64,000 bases of DNA from contig CAWHOY010000005.1 in the NCBI GenBank assembly GCA_963831155.1, positions 62,001-126,000 of the forward strand, in the 5' to 3' direction. This DNA comes from CAVRXQ01 sp963831155. Its GTDB lineage: Bacteria; Actinomycetota; Acidimicrobiia; Acidimicrobiales; Bog-793. Made by a program: the position numbers and the translations under genes. This document shows, piece after piece, positions 42,225 to 55,000 of the stretch. The stretch's first letter is position 1. Each line of letters opens with the position of its first letter. The notes under the pieces were generated by a model. The model saw only the letters and a list, made by a program, of their open reading frames with translations. It made no database searches and had not been told where the DNA came from.

Positions 42225-43139
42225 TTACGCCTTGACTTTCGCCTTGCGTGCCGCGGATGCTCGGCGGGTGTTCCATAGATCGTGAGTCGCGAGGCCCCCG
42301 TCGAGGACTGCCCCAGCGACATCGTTCAAGCTCCGGTTCGTGCTCCTCGCGTAGCGACGCAACATTTCAAAAGCCGCGTCTGGCGCGATGCAGAGGCGGG
42401 CAGCGACGGCGCCCTTCGCCTGCTCGATCAACACCCTCGAGGTGAGGGCTCCCTGCAACTGCTGGCTCAGTTCGCTCACAGTCGCGTAGGCGCGTCGGTT
42501 GAGAATCCCAATCGTCGTGCTGTCGGCGAGAGCGCTGATCAGCACGTCTCGCACCAGAGATCGGGGAACATTCTTTGTCTCGGCGATGCTGACGACGCCG
42601 ATCGTTTCGTTCCTCCAACGAAGGGGTACGGAACGCACCGACGTATAACCCACCGCCCTGGCCAATTGGGCGAACTTCGGCCACGGAGACAACTCGTTGG
42701 AGAGTTCGTCACACAGGTTCAACTCGCCGCTCTTGTACGCTTCGATAGTTGGACCCTCGCCGTGCTCGATCTGGTATTGCTCGAGCACACCCTTTCGTTC
42801 AGAAGAGCTCGTCACGACACGAAGCGCCGCGTGGTCATCTTCGAGAACGATGCTGACCTCAGATCCATCGACGAGTTGCACGCAGACATCCATCAGGTGG
42901 CGCAGCATCTCGTCGAGATCAAAGTGCTCGGTGAGCGTGTCGGCGACCCGGACGAAGGTGCGGGCAAGTGTCGATTGAACGTCAACTTCTGTGGCGCTCA
43001 GGCTCTCAAATACTGCGTCGCCAAACGACGAGCCGACTGGGCGCGGAGACTCAGCTGCCCATGCGAGAGCTATCCCCGGGGTCCGTAGCCCTTCCGAGGA
43101 GCTCTCGCTTGGTTCCTCAAGCACCGGCGCAACACTCAT
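42225..43139 (-). CDS. GAF-ANTAR regulator
   Basis: A 304-residue regulator: a polar N-terminal 50 residues, a GAF domain (DEMLRHLMDVCVQLVDGSEVSIVLEDD through LRWRNETIGVVSIAETK), and a C-terminal ANTAR domain (LSQQLQGALTSRVLIEQAKGAVAARLCIAPDAAFEMLRRYARSTNRSLNDVAGAVLDG). It probably binds RNA hairpins in response to a small molecule or redox cue sensed by GAF. It is distinct from the other GAF-ANTAR protein at 38287, so the two are not a recent duplication. A tail of basic residues (RKAKVKA) ends the protein. Confidence 0.88.
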   Translation of the reverse strand: MSVAPVLEEPSESSSEGLRTPGIALAWAAESPRPVGSSFGDAVFESLSATEVDVQSTLARTFVRVADTLTEHFDLDEMLRHLMDVCVQLVDGSEVSIVLEDDHAALRVVTSSSERKGVLEQYQIEHGEGPTIEAYKSGELNLCDELSNELSPWPKFAQLARAVGYTSVRSVPLRWRNETIGVVSIAETKNVPRSLVRDVLISALADSTTIGILNRRAYATVSELSQQLQGALTSRVLIEQAKGAVAARLCIAPDAAFEMLRRYARSTNRSLNDVAGAVLDGGLATHDLWNTRRASAARKAKVKA

Positions 43140-43624
43140 ATCTGAACTCGAGTCCTTAGTTTTGGGCGGGCCGCCGAGTGGGATTGGAACGAATTTCTCG
43201 AGCCATCCGGTCTCGACGTGCTTTGTGCGAGAACTTCTATCAGTCAGATGAAAGACGCATCAAGGGTCGTGTTACTAATTGACAAATCAACGTTGCACAC
43301 ACGCGTCAAAAGTCGCTCAACGTGACGCGGCAACTTCAGAGTGTGTGTCCACTTCTTTCCCTCGAGGATCCCCTCAGGATACTTTGACGTTCGGTGGTGA
43401 CTCCGCGACACTCAAGCTGTGTCCTCCTAGCCGTAGTCAATGGGTGTGATCGCGCTAGCTGCGTCAGCGGTTAGGTCCGAATCGTCCCGTCAATCGCGCA
43501 CTACGTGAGCGCCGTGCCGCGGTGCGCGCGGTGTTCTCCTTCGTTGTGGCGTCCGCGCTCTTGTCGGAGGGGGATCAGGCCGACCCCGTCCGAGACCGAA
43601 CTTGATCGGCGAGTGTGTGGCTCT
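43140..43624. other. Intergenic region, no gene seen
   Basis: About 480 bp of lower GC than the flanks. It should carry the promoter of the GAF-ANTAR gene; TTGATG-N16-GATAGA on the minus strand is a possible but unproven match. No coding frame or RNA gene is supported. Confidence 0.4.
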
Positions 43625-44062
43625 TCAGCAACGCGCGTTGTCGTCGGAAGATTCACCGACAATCCTGGTCAACAGTGACTTCCATTTCTCTCGAACGGGA
43701 CCACGTGACCCGCATCCTCTGAGGACGAAGCGTTCACCGCTTACATGATGGCGTTGAGCCTGTCCGCAAGCGCTTGATGCGGCTCGAATTTGGTAGTGGA
43801 TCGCCATGTTTTGGGTTCTATGGCCGAGTCGGACCATCAGCTCGCGCACTTTCGCTTGGGCAGTTGCCGCCTAGGTGGCGCCCGAACCCCGTAGATCGTG
43901 AAGGCGGAGAACGGAAACCCCCGCGCTGACACAAGCCCCCAACCACTGCCCGCGAAATTTCGTCCGTCGTGATGGATGGCCGTTTGGCGAAGCGAAGAGC
44001 AGGAAGTCTGGTTCGCGCCCGACGTGCTGATCGAGATGCAGTGAAAGAAGGCCGTCAATTCG
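43625..44062 (-). pseudogene. Decayed tyrosine recombinase (integrase) C-terminal part
   Basis: Read on the minus strand, one frame carries a clear phage-integrase C-terminal pattern: LLSLHLDQHVGREPDFLLFASPNGHP, KFRGQWLGACVSAGVSVLRLHDLRGSGAT, then a TAG stop (43871-43873), then AATAQAKVRELMVRLGHRTQNMAIHYQ. This corresponds to the box II HxLR and LGH regions of tyrosine recombinases. The catalytic tyrosine region (AIHYQ) is present, but the in-frame stop and absent N-terminal half make it non-functional. No intact mobile element or att repeats are evident around it. Confidence 0.75.
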
Positions 44063-44495
44063 CCGGGGCCGGCGGCGATCCGCCGACTATCAAGTCGCGG
44101 AGCTGCAAACGCGCATCGTCGGTGGTCGATTCGGCGAACTCGCAGGCGCTCTCGACCTTTGACCGCAACGACCCGACACTGCTGCACGAACAGGTAACCG
44201 TCGAGATCCGACGGACGACCGCCGACGGCGAAGAGAAACCGGACGGGCGTTCGCGCGGGCGAAAGACCTCGAGTGGTGCTCGGGGTGAACACGAACACCA
44301 GTGCTTCGAGCATTGCGTGCGTTACGTGACGAGGGCTTGCTCGAAGTGGGTCGTAGCCGTCCAATCCGCGTCGCCGGGACGCGACAGCGCACGGCGGTGA
44401 TCAAATGACGAAAAGAACTCATCGCACCTGGGCGACGGAACGGCTACGGGCTGACCATATCGAACTGTTGGAATACCCCCCCTGTAGGAGAGGCG
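44063..44495. other. Degenerate DNA next to the integrase remnant
   Basis: About 430 bp with overlapping short frames but none convincing. It may be the eroded N-terminal part of the integrase; I could not align it. Confidence 0.35.
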
Positions 44496-44726
44496 ATGAG
44501 GCCTCTCGACCGTCACCCGCCAGTCGAAGCAACAGAGTCATTGTCTGACGCCGAAACCTCGATTCGGGAAACCAAACACCGCGAGCGAAGAGGGCGAATC
44601 GGCCTCGCACTCGAATTGGTTCTTGTGGTCGGCGTTGTTGCCCGCGATTGTCGCTATTCATACGGGGGATTGGACGCGGAGGTTTCGAACACGGGAGAGA
44701 TCGCAATGGTCCAGTTGTCAGTTTGA
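44496..44726 (+). CDS. Small hypothetical protein, possibly degraded
   Basis: A 76-residue frame starting at ATG 44496 directly after TAGGAGAGG, a good ribosome site. It contains a short hydrophobic stretch (IGLALELVLVVGVVA), after which an alternative frame continues with similar hydrophobic character, hinting at a frameshifted small exported protein. No family recognised, and the coding signal is weak. Confidence 0.3.
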   Translation: MRPLDRHPPVEATESLSDAETSIRETKHRERRGRIGLALELVLVVGVVARDCRYSYGGLDAEVSNTGEIAMVQLSV

Positions 44727-45120
44727 AGTTGGCAGGATCAGTCGCCGTCGGTTCGATAGGCGCGCTCGATGTCGCTGTGCCGAGTCCGTACCATTCTCGT
44801 CCGGCTCGCAGACGGCGAGTTCCGAATGGGAGTGGCACTACAGCTCTTTTCCTCTCGTAGCTACCTGAGAACCAATTGTCGATCGCTATAAACGACGTTG
44901 GACTAATATTTCTGTCGGCCCAGATCTTGTTGTCGTTGAATTGGGGATGACCGGGCCTTCCTGACAAGTTTTCATCGTGACGCGAATCGAATAGAGCAAA
45001 GGCATTCGATGCCCAAGTTGGAGCTCGCCGTCTCGGAAGGACAAGTTCTTGTTGCGTCGTGAATACGCGCGGTCGTTGTTGTCAAACGCAGCTCGTGGAT
45101 CACGCACGAGGGCAACGGAA
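44727..45120. other. Gap before the secreted-protein cluster
   Basis: About 390 bp with short overlapping frames only. I see no supported gene, RNA or repeat. Confidence 0.35.
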
Positions 45121-45603
45121 ATGAAGCCGAATCGGATTTTCGGGCGAAAGTCATCGCTCGTATCGCGAGTTCTGATCGCCTTGACATTCGTGGCGTCGTT
45201 CGGGATTGGGGTGCTTGCCGCGGGCGCGCACGCCGAGGCGGCGAAGGAACCTCTCCCGCGCATTCTCGGATGCCACGGCGAGCTAGCTATCAAGCCGTCG
45301 CGGGTCTATCTGTCCTGTGGTAAGGCGGCACCGGTGCTGTCGATTCTCCGATGGTCTGAATGGACGTCTAAGACGGCGCTCGCCAAAGGCAAGCTCACTA
45401 TCTACAACTGCCCCGATCGTTGCTCACGCGTCAAGGCCGTCCTCTACGCCGCGACGGTAGTCGTGCGTGATCCGGTTCCGGCGCACAATGGCTCTGCCTT
45501 CTACGTGTTGTTAGTGACGTTTTCGGTCAAGCACCGGACACACCAAGAGATCTGGATCAATCACCACTTGTTCGTAGCATCAAGGAAGAGCGGGAAGGTG
45601 TAA
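45121..45603 (+). CDS. Small secreted protein of unknown function
   Basis: A 160-residue protein with a signal peptide (VLIALTFVASFGIGVLAAGAHA) and a cysteine-containing beta-rich mature part with LGCHGELAIKPSRVYLSCGKA, LTIYNCPDRCSRVKAVLYA and WINHHLFVAS. Two cysteine pairs probably form disulfides. ATG 45121 starts right before the signal; the frame is open for 24 more codons. I recognise no family. It is the first of the exported proteins in this part of the window. Confidence 0.65.
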   Translation: MKPNRIFGRKSSLVSRVLIALTFVASFGIGVLAAGAHAEAAKEPLPRILGCHGELAIKPSRVYLSCGKAAPVLSILRWSEWTSKTALAKGKLTIYNCPDRCSRVKAVLYAATVVVRDPVPAHNGSAFYVLLVTFSVKHRTHQEIWINHHLFVASRKSGKV

Positions 45604-46001
45604 GGGGGGTGTGGTGGAGCGATGCCTGGCGCTCTACTCGGCGCAGCGAGAGGCCCTACTCGCCACCTTCTGCCCGCAGAGTCTCGCGGCCACCGTTGAA
45701 GATCGCCCAGGTCAACGTGTGCGGTGATTGATCAAATGCGATCATCAATTTGATTAACTGAGATCCATCGACCACATTGGTGGTCGCAGTTGCAAGTGCC
45801 GTCCCAGACCACCGATGGCACCTTCGAAGTAAACCCTTGAAAGGTCCCATCGGTGAGGTTGGCTGCCCTCAAGCCACGCGGTTCTACTTGCGCGCCCTTT
45901 GTGCTGGAAGTGTGCACTGCTACTTCGCGATCCAAGTTCAACACATGCGCGAGCGCGTCATCGCTCCTCTTCGTTTGCAACTCCCATCGCCTGGCCACCT
46001 C

Positions 46002-49000
46002 ATGATGAGAGCCTGGTTCGCGGTACGGCGAGCGATGCGAGATGCCTCAACAGCCATCCCTGTGGGCGCGCCTCGAGGACTGAACACGTGCCGGCGCGAA
46101 CAGCGCGCAACTCGTAATTCGCTGCTTCGCTCGTTCGTGACCGTCATCGTGACTGCTGGCGTGAGCGTCGCCCCGTTCCTCATTTTGGATTCGCAGCTCG
46201 CAGCCGCCGCCGCGCCGACGAACATCTCCGTCTCTCCGAGCAGCGGCCCGACGACGGGCGGGAACTCCGTCACCGTCAACGGCCAAGGGTTCTGCCAAGC
46301 GGGATCCACCGACCCGACGGTTGTCTTCGGCTCGAAGGACGCGACTGTCGCGAGCTTCTCGACAACCCAACTGACAGTCGCCGCTCCGTCCGGCTCGGCG
46401 GGCGCGGTATCAGTCACCGTGACGAATCCGAGCGGGGGGAGTTGCGGCGGAGGTCAGTCGACGGGAGTCACGTACACCTATGTGGCTCCTCCCACAGTGA
46501 GTGGGGTGTCGCCGGGGTCAGGGACGGCTGGGACGACGGTCGCCGTAACGGGAACGAATTTCTCCTCGGTGACGGCCGTCTACTTCGGGTCCAGCGCGGC
46601 GACTTCATACACGGTCCATTCGACGACGAGCCTTAGCGCAGTTGCGCCCTCAGGCGTGAGCGGTTCGGTCGCTATCGCTGTTACCACTTCGAGCGGGGGA
46701 ACATCTTCTACGTCCGCTGCTGATTTGTTCTCTTTTTCTGCACCCACGGTGTCGTCGATTAGCCCGACCGCTGGCCGTGGCTCCGGCGTAACGGTTACGG
46801 TGACCGGTTCCAATTTCTCGAGCGGCGACACCGTTGCGTTCGGATCGACGCCCGGAACTTCGGTGAGCATTACCTCGGCTACTCAACTAACGGTGGTTTC
46901 GCCGACCGGCTCTGGCACCGTGAACGTCACCGTCACGAATGCTGTCGGAACATCACCTTCGATTGTCGGAGACCTATTCGCCTACGGCACCCCGACGATT
47001 GCAACTATTTCGCCCTCGTTTGGTTCGAGCAACGGCGGTTCGACGGTAACGATCACGGGCACCAACTTCGTCGCTAACGCAACTGTTGGTTTCGGAGGGA
47101 CAGCTGGAACCAGCGTCACAGTTGATTCGTCGACCCAGCTCACAGTTGTCTCACCGGCGCACGCTTCCGGTGCTGCCTCGGTGACAGTCACCAATGCGGA
47201 CGGCGCGTCGTCAGGCGTGACGTATACGTACTACGCGCAGCCGACAGTGAGCTCGTTGAGCCCCTCGGCCGGACCAACCTCAGGCGGCACGGCGGTCACG
47301 ATCACAGGCACGAACTTCGTGGCTCCTACCACCGTCGATTTCGGGTCGACCGCCTCTTCGTCGGTCACGGTTAATTCATCGACCTCCATCACAGCTACGT
47401 CCCCAGCCGGTAGCGCCGGGTCAGTCAATGTGACGGTCACAACCTCTTTCGGCACGTCGGCGACATCGAGTGCCGATCTCTTCGGATACGGGGTGCCGAC
47501 TGTGGCATCGATCTCGCCGTCTGGTGGAGCGTCGGGAACCGTGGTGACGGTCACAGGAACGAATTTCACCGCGCAATCAACGGTCCATTTCGGTACCCGC
47601 TCCGCCTCGAGCGTGACAGTTTCGTCTGGGACCAGCTTGCGGGCGACCGCGCCATCGGGAGGATCGGGCAGCGTCGATATCACGGTGACGAACAGTGCTG
47701 GTACGTCTGCGACGTCTCCGGCCGATCTTTTTGCGTACTCGGTTCCGACGGTCACCGGAGTCAGCCCGAGCGCCGGTCCGACAGCCGGTGGTACCGCTGT
47801 GACGATCACTGGGACAGGCTTCACTGCCGCAACGACGGTCAAGTTTGGTACTGCCTCGGCGACTGCCGTCACGGTCACCTCGTCCACCCAGCTCGCCGTC
47901 ACCTCGCCGGCGGGTAGCGGTTCGGTGAGCGTTTCGGCGACAAACGCCGTTGGCACTTCGACGACGAACGGCACCTTCAGCTACGACGCGGTCCCGACGG
48001 TGACAGCACTCAGTCCGGCAGCCGGCTCGTCCGGTGGTGGCACATCGGTGACGATCACAGGCAGTGGGTTTGTTGCCGGCGCGACTGTGAAGTTCGGCAC
48101 GGCCGCAGCTACAGGGGTGACGGTCAACTCGTCGACGACGATCACGGCGTCCGCGCCGGCGGGATCCGGGACTGCGTACGTTACGGTGACGACCCCGGGT
48201 GGAACGTCTGCAACCGGACCAGCGAGCCAATACAGCTACGACGCTGTTCCGGCGGTCACCGGGCTCAGTCCGATCGGCGGTGTCACCGCCGGCGGAACCA
48301 TCGTGACCGTCACCGGCACGGGGTTCGTCGCCGGTGCGACCGTCAATTTCGGCACCGCGGCGGCGACCGGGGTGTCGGTCGTCTCGGCAACCGAGATCAC
48401 CGCCACGGCGCCCGCCGGATCGGGCACGGTCAACGTCACCGTGACGACCCCGGGAGGGACGTCGCCGTCTTCGGCGGCCGACCAGTACGTGTATGGGAGC
48501 CTCCCGGCGATCCTTTCGACGTCGTCGGCGAACGCCATATCCGGGTTCGAGTTCGGCTTTGCCGTGGCGGCGTCAGGAACGCCGACACCTGCGATTACTG
48601 CTTCAGGCTTGCCGACTGGACTGACGCTCACCGATAACGGCAACGGTTCGGCAGCTATATCGGGGATCGTCTCCGGGCCTGGCACCTATTCGTTCACGAT
48701 CCAAGCTTCGAATGCCGTCGGGTCGAGCTCGCAAACGTTCACTCTCACAGTGACGGCATTTTCGTCTTCGACCCCAACGGTCACCTCGCTCACCGCCACT
48801 GACACCTCGGTCGATGCCGGCCCGATCGCCGGTGGGACCGTGGTCACCGTCACCGGCACGAACCTCAGCGGCGCGACCTCGGTGCAGTTCGGTGCCGATT
48901 CGGTGACCACCGGGATCTCGGTTAGCAGCGACGGCACGACGCTCACCGTGACCTCGCCGGCCGAATCCTTCACAAGCAATACAGAGGTCGACATATCTGT

Positions 49001-52000
49001 CACGACGCCGGCGGGGACGACCGCCACGAGCCTCGATGACGAGTACATGTACGTCGCCCTCGCTCCGACCGTGACGAGCATCTCGCCCGCCTCTGGGTCG
49101 ACGGCAGGGGGTGCCGTCGTCACGATCACCGGGACGAACTTCTCCACTCTCAACGACAGCGAGGTGGACTTCGGTACGGTCGTCGGGGAGATCACCGCCA
49201 TCAGTGGCGACACTGCCTCGGTCGTCGCTCCGGCCGGTGCCGCCGGAGTGGTCGACGTGACCATTTCTGACACTGGCGGAACTTCGACCACCTCGAGCGC
49301 CGATCAGTTCACCTATATATCTGGCGCTCCGACGGTGACCTCGCTTTCGGTGACCACCGGTTCGACGTTCGGCGGCACCGACGTGGTCATCACGGGGACC
49401 AACTTTTCGACCGGGCCGACGGTCAATTTCGGATCGAATCCCTCTAACGCCGCCGTCTTCGAGTCGTCGTCGACGATCCTCGCGGAGGCTCCGGCCGGCA
49501 GCGGAATCGTCGATGTCACCGTCACGACCTCGACCGGTACGTCGGCTACCTCCTCGGCCGACCAGTTCACCTACACGGCGACTCCCGCTGTCACCGGCAT
49601 CTCCCCCTCGAGCGGCAACGCTGCCGGAGGGACGGTCGTGACGGTTTCGGGTGCAGGATTCTCGGGTGCCACCGGGGTGTCCTTCGGGGGTGCCGCGGCG
49701 ACGAGCTTCACGGTTCTTGACGACGAATCGCTGCAGGCAACCGCACCTGGCGGATCGCCGGGCGCGGTCGACATCACCGTCACGACGCCGGGTGGAACCT
49801 CAACCACATCGAGCGCCGACCAGTTCACCTATCTGAGCGTGTCGCCCGCAGTCACCCTCGTCACTCCGGCCGAGGGCAACTCCGCCGGCGGGGCGAGCAT
49901 CGCCATCAGTGGATCGGGGTTCACCGGCGCCTCCGCCGTGTGGTTCGGGTCCACCCAGGCGACGAGCTTCTCGGTCGTCAACGACGGCCTGATCGACGCA
50001 GTATCACCACCGGGGACAGCTGGTCAGTCGCTCGATATCACGGTCACGACTCCCGACGGGACTTCGACGACGTCGCCTGCAGACTCCTACTTCTACGCGC
50101 CGAGCCTGTCTTCGATCACCCCTGAAACTGGTCTTCCTGCGGGCGGTACGAATGTCACCATCACGGGCTCCGGGTTCACCTCGGTGACCGGCGTCTTCTT
50201 CGGCACCTTCCCGGCGACGAGCTTCACCATCGAGAGCGACACGACGATCGTTGCCACCTCGCCGGGCGCTGTTCCGGGAGTCGAAGACATAACCGTCCAG
50301 GCGCAAGACGGTTCGTCGGGCCGCGTGCTCGGCGACAACTTCACCTACGGCCCGATCGTGGCGAGCGTCAGTCCGGACGCCGGCCCGGCAGCCGGTGGCA
50401 ATGCGGTAGTCATATCCGGAGCTGGGTTCACCGGCGCCACCTCTGTCTACTTCGGACAGGTGGCGGCGACGAGCTACACGATCGTCAACGATTCGACGAT
50501 CGATGCCGTCGCGCCAGCGGGGGTGAACACCGTCAACGTCGTGGTCACGACGCCCACCGACGGGTCGTCGATGATCGCAGACGACAACTTCTATAGCTAC
50601 GGACCTCCCGGGGTGACGGGACTCAACCCGACGTGGGGTCCAGAGCCCGGGGGGACATCGGTGACGATCACCGGATACGGGTTCACGCCGGATTCGACGG
50701 TGGCGTTCGGTGGGGTTGCGGCGGCATCTGTCACCTTCGTGTCTCCGACCGAGCTCATGGCGGTGTCTCCGGCAGGAACCGGCACGGTCGACGTCGTCGT
50801 GACGAGTCCTGCCGGGCCGAGCGCGATAACGCCCGCCGACGAGTTCATCTTCGGCTATCTGACGAAAGTGAGCGCCTCCCCGGCGTCGGCGACCGTTGTC
50901 ACCGGCCAGAGCGACGTCGTGACGGCGACCGTCACCCCGACCTCTGGAAGCGGCACACCGACTGGCACGGTCACCTTCTCTGACGGCGCCGGCCAGAGCT
51001 ACACCGAAACCCTTTCGTCGGGCAGTGCCCAGGCGACCTTCACCGAGACGACCGACGGCAGCTACACGATCACGGCTTCTTACTCGGGCGACTCGACCTA
51101 CGCGGCGAGCTCGACGACCACCTCGATCACCGTCGACCAGGACGCCACGACGACGGCCGCCTCGCCGGCGTCGGGAAGCGTCGCTTCTGGCCAGAGCGAC
51201 CTCGTGACGGCGAAGGTGACGGCGAACACACCCGGATCGGGCACACCGACCGGCACGGTCACCTTCTCTGACGGCCACGGCCAGAGCTACACCATCTCGC
51301 TCGATGGGAGCGGCGGAGCCTCGGTGGCCTTCACCGAGACGACCGACGGCACCTACACGATCACCGCTTCTTACTCGGGCGACCCGAACTACACAGCGAG
51401 CACGACGACCACCTCGATCATCGTCGGCCAGGACGCCACGACGACGAGCGCTTACCCGGCGTCGGGGACCGTCGTCACCGGCCAAAGCGATGTCGTGACG
51501 GCCGGCGTCTTTGCCGCCCCGCCGGGAACCGGCACACCGACCGGCTCGGTCACCTTCTCTGACGGCGACGGCCAGAGCTACACCGAAACCCTTTCGTCGG
51601 GCAGCGCCCAGGCGACCTTCACCGAGGCGGCGGGTGGTCCCTACACGATCACCGTTTCTTACGCGGGCGACTCCAACTACGCGGCGAGCTCGACGACCAC
51701 TTCGATCACCGTCGACCAGGCGCCGACCATCACCTCGGCCGACGCGACATCGGCAACGATTGGTGCGCCGTTCACCTACACGGTGACGACGACCGGCTAC
51801 CCGGCTCCGTCGATCATCGCCTCGGGCCTCCCGAGCTGGCTCACCTTCACCAACAACGGCAATGGAACCGGGACCTTCTCGGGCACTCCGACAGCCGGCT
51901 CGGCGGGCGTCGACACGATCTCTCTCGATGCCTTCAACGGCACGGCACCCGATGCCAGTCAGAGCCTCACCCTCACCGTCTCGACGGCCGGGGTGAAAGT

Positions 52001-55000
52001 GAGCGCCTCCCCGGCGTCGGCGACCGTTGTCACCGGCCAGAGCGACGTCGTGACGGCGACCGTCACCCCGACCTCTGGAAGCGGCACACCGACTGGCACG
52101 GTCACCTTCTCTGACGGCGCCGGCCAGAGCTACACCGAAACCCTTTCGTCGGGCAGTGCCCAGGCGACCTTCACCGAGACGACCGACGGCAGCTACACGA
52201 TCACGGCTTCTTACTCGGGCGACTCGACCTACGCGGCGAGCTCGACGACCACCTCGATCACCGTCGACCAGGACGCCACGACGACGGCCGCCTCGCCGGC
52301 GTCGGGAAGCGTCGCTTCTGGCCAGAGCGACCTCGTGACGGCGAAGGTGACGGCGAACACACCCGGATCGGGCACACCGACCGGCACGGTCACCTTCTCT
52401 GACGGCCACGGCCAGAGCTACACCATCTCGCTCGATGGGAGCGGCGGAGCCTCGGTGGCCTTCACCGAGACGACCGACGGCACCTACACGATCACCGCTT
52501 CTTACTCGGGCGACCCGAACTACACAGCGAGCACGACGACCACCTCGATCATCGTCGGCCAGGACGCCACGACGACGAGCGCTTACCCGGCGTCGGGGAC
52601 CGTCGTCACCGGCCAAAGCGATGTCGTGACGGCCGGCGTCTTTGCCGCCCCGCCGGGAACCGGCACACCGACCGGCTCGGTCACCTTCTCTGACGGCGAC
52701 GGCCAGAGCTACACCGAAACCCTTTCGTCGGGCAGCGCCCAGGCGACCTTCACCGAGGCGGCGGGTGGTCCCTACACGATCACCGTTTCTTACGCGGGCG
52801 ACTCCAACTACGCGGCGAGCTCGACGACCACTTCGATCACCGTCGACCAGGCGCCGACCATCACCTCGGCCGACGCGACATCGGCAACGATTGGTGCGCC
52901 GTTCACCTACACGGTGACGACGACCGGCTACCCGGCTCCGTCGATCATCGCCTCGGGCCTCCCGAGCTGGCTCACCTTCACCAACAACGGCAATGGAACC
53001 GGGACCTTCTCGGGCACTCCGACAGCCGGCTCGGCGGGCGTCGACACGATCTCTCTCGATGCCTTCAACGGCACGGCACCCGATGCCAGTCAGAGCCTCA
53101 CCCTCACCGTCTCGACGGCCGGGGTGAAAGTGAGCGCCTCCCCGGCGTCGGCGACCGTTGTCACCGGCCAGAGCGACGTCGTGACGGCGACCGTCACCCC
53201 GACCTCTGGAAGCGGCACACCGACTGGCACGGTCACCTTCTCTGACGGCGCCGGCCAGAGCTACACCGAAACCCTTTCGTCGGGCAGTGCCCAGGCGACC
53301 TTCACCGAGACGACCGACGGCAGCTACACGATCACGGCTTCTTACTCGGGCGACTCGACCTACGCGGCGAGCTCGACGACCACCTCGATCACCGTCGACC
53401 AGGACGCCACGACGACGGCCGCCTCGCCGGCGTCGGGAAGCGTCGCTTCTGGCCAGAGCGACCTCGTGACGGCGAAGGTGACGGCGAACACACCCGGATC
53501 GGGCACACCGACCGGCACGGTCACCTTCTCTGACGGCCACGGCCAGAGCTACACCATCTCGCTCGATGGGAGCGGCGGAGCCTCGGTGGCCTTCACCGAG
53601 ACGACCGACGGCACCTACACGATCACCGCTTCTTACTCGGGCGACCCGAACTACACAGCGAGCACGACGACCACCTCGATCATCGTCGGCCAGGACGCCA
53701 CGACGACGAGCGCTTACCCGGCGTCGGGGACCGTCGTCACCGGCCAAAGCGATGTCGTGACGGCCGGCGTCTTTGCCGCCCCGCCGGGAACCGGCACACC
53801 GACCGGCTCGGTCACCTTCTCTGACGGCGACGGCCAGAGCTACACCGAAACCCTTTCGTCGGGCAGCGCCCAGGCGACCTTCACCGAGGCGGCGGGTGGT
53901 CCCTACACGATCACCGTTTCTTACGCGGGCGACTCCAACTACGCGGCGAGCTCGACGACCACTTCGATCACCGTCGACCAGGCGCCGACCATCACCTCGG
54001 CCGACGCGACATCGGCAACGATTGGTGCGCCGTTCACCTACACGGTGACGACGACCGGCTACCCGGCTCCGTCGATCATCGCCTCGGGCCTCCCGAGCTG
54101 GCTCACCTTCACCAACAACGGCAATGGAACCGGGACCTTCTCGGGCACTCCGACAGCCGGCTCGGCGGGCGTCGACACGATCTCTCTCGATGCCTTCAAC
54201 GGCACGGCACCCGATGCCAGTCAGAGCCTCACCCTCACCGTCTCGACGGCCGGGGTGAAAGTGAGCGCCTCCCCGGCGTCGGCGACCGTTGTCACCGGCC
54301 AGAGCGACGTCGTGACGGCGACCGTCACCCCGACCTCTGGAAGCGGCACACCGACTGGCACGGTCACCTTCTCTGACGGCGCCGGCCAGAGCTACACCGA
54401 AACCCTTTCGTCGGGCAGTGCCCAGGCGACCTTCACCGAGACGACCGACGGCAGCTACACGATCACGGCTTCTTACTCGGGCGACTCGACCTACGCGGCG
54501 AGCTCGACGACCACCTCGATCACCGTCGACCAGGACGCCACGACGACGGCCGCCTCGCCGGCGTCGGGAAGCGTCGCTTCTGGCCAGAGCGACCTCGTGA
54601 CGGCGAAGGTGACGGCGAACACACCCGGATCGGGCACACCGACCGGCACGGTCACCTTCTCTGACGGCCACGGCCAGAGCTACACCATCTCGCTCGATGG
54701 GAGCGGCGGAGCCTCGGTGGCCTTCACCGAGACGACCGACGGCACCTACACGATCACCGCTTCTTACTCGGGCGACCCGAACTACACAGCGAGCACGACG
54801 ACCACCTCGATCATCGTCGGCCAGGACGCCACGACGACGAGCGCTTACCCGGCGTCGGGGACCGTCGTCACCGGCCAAAGCGATGTCGTGACGGCCGGCG
54901 TCTTTGCCGCCCCGCCGGGAACCGGCACACCGACCGGCTCGGTCACCTTCTCTGACGGCGACGGCCAGAGCTACACCGAAACCCTTTCGTCGGGCAGCGC

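Noticed and set aside
43837..44364. 175-residue minus-strand frame
   Set aside because: It overlaps the integrase remnant in a different frame and shows no domain; the integrase reading is better supported.
50004..54878. 1,624-residue open frame on the minus strand
   Set aside because: It lies wholly antisense to the giant repeat gene, is rich in Arg/Gly, and its length follows from the repeated sense sequence lacking the complementary stop triplets.
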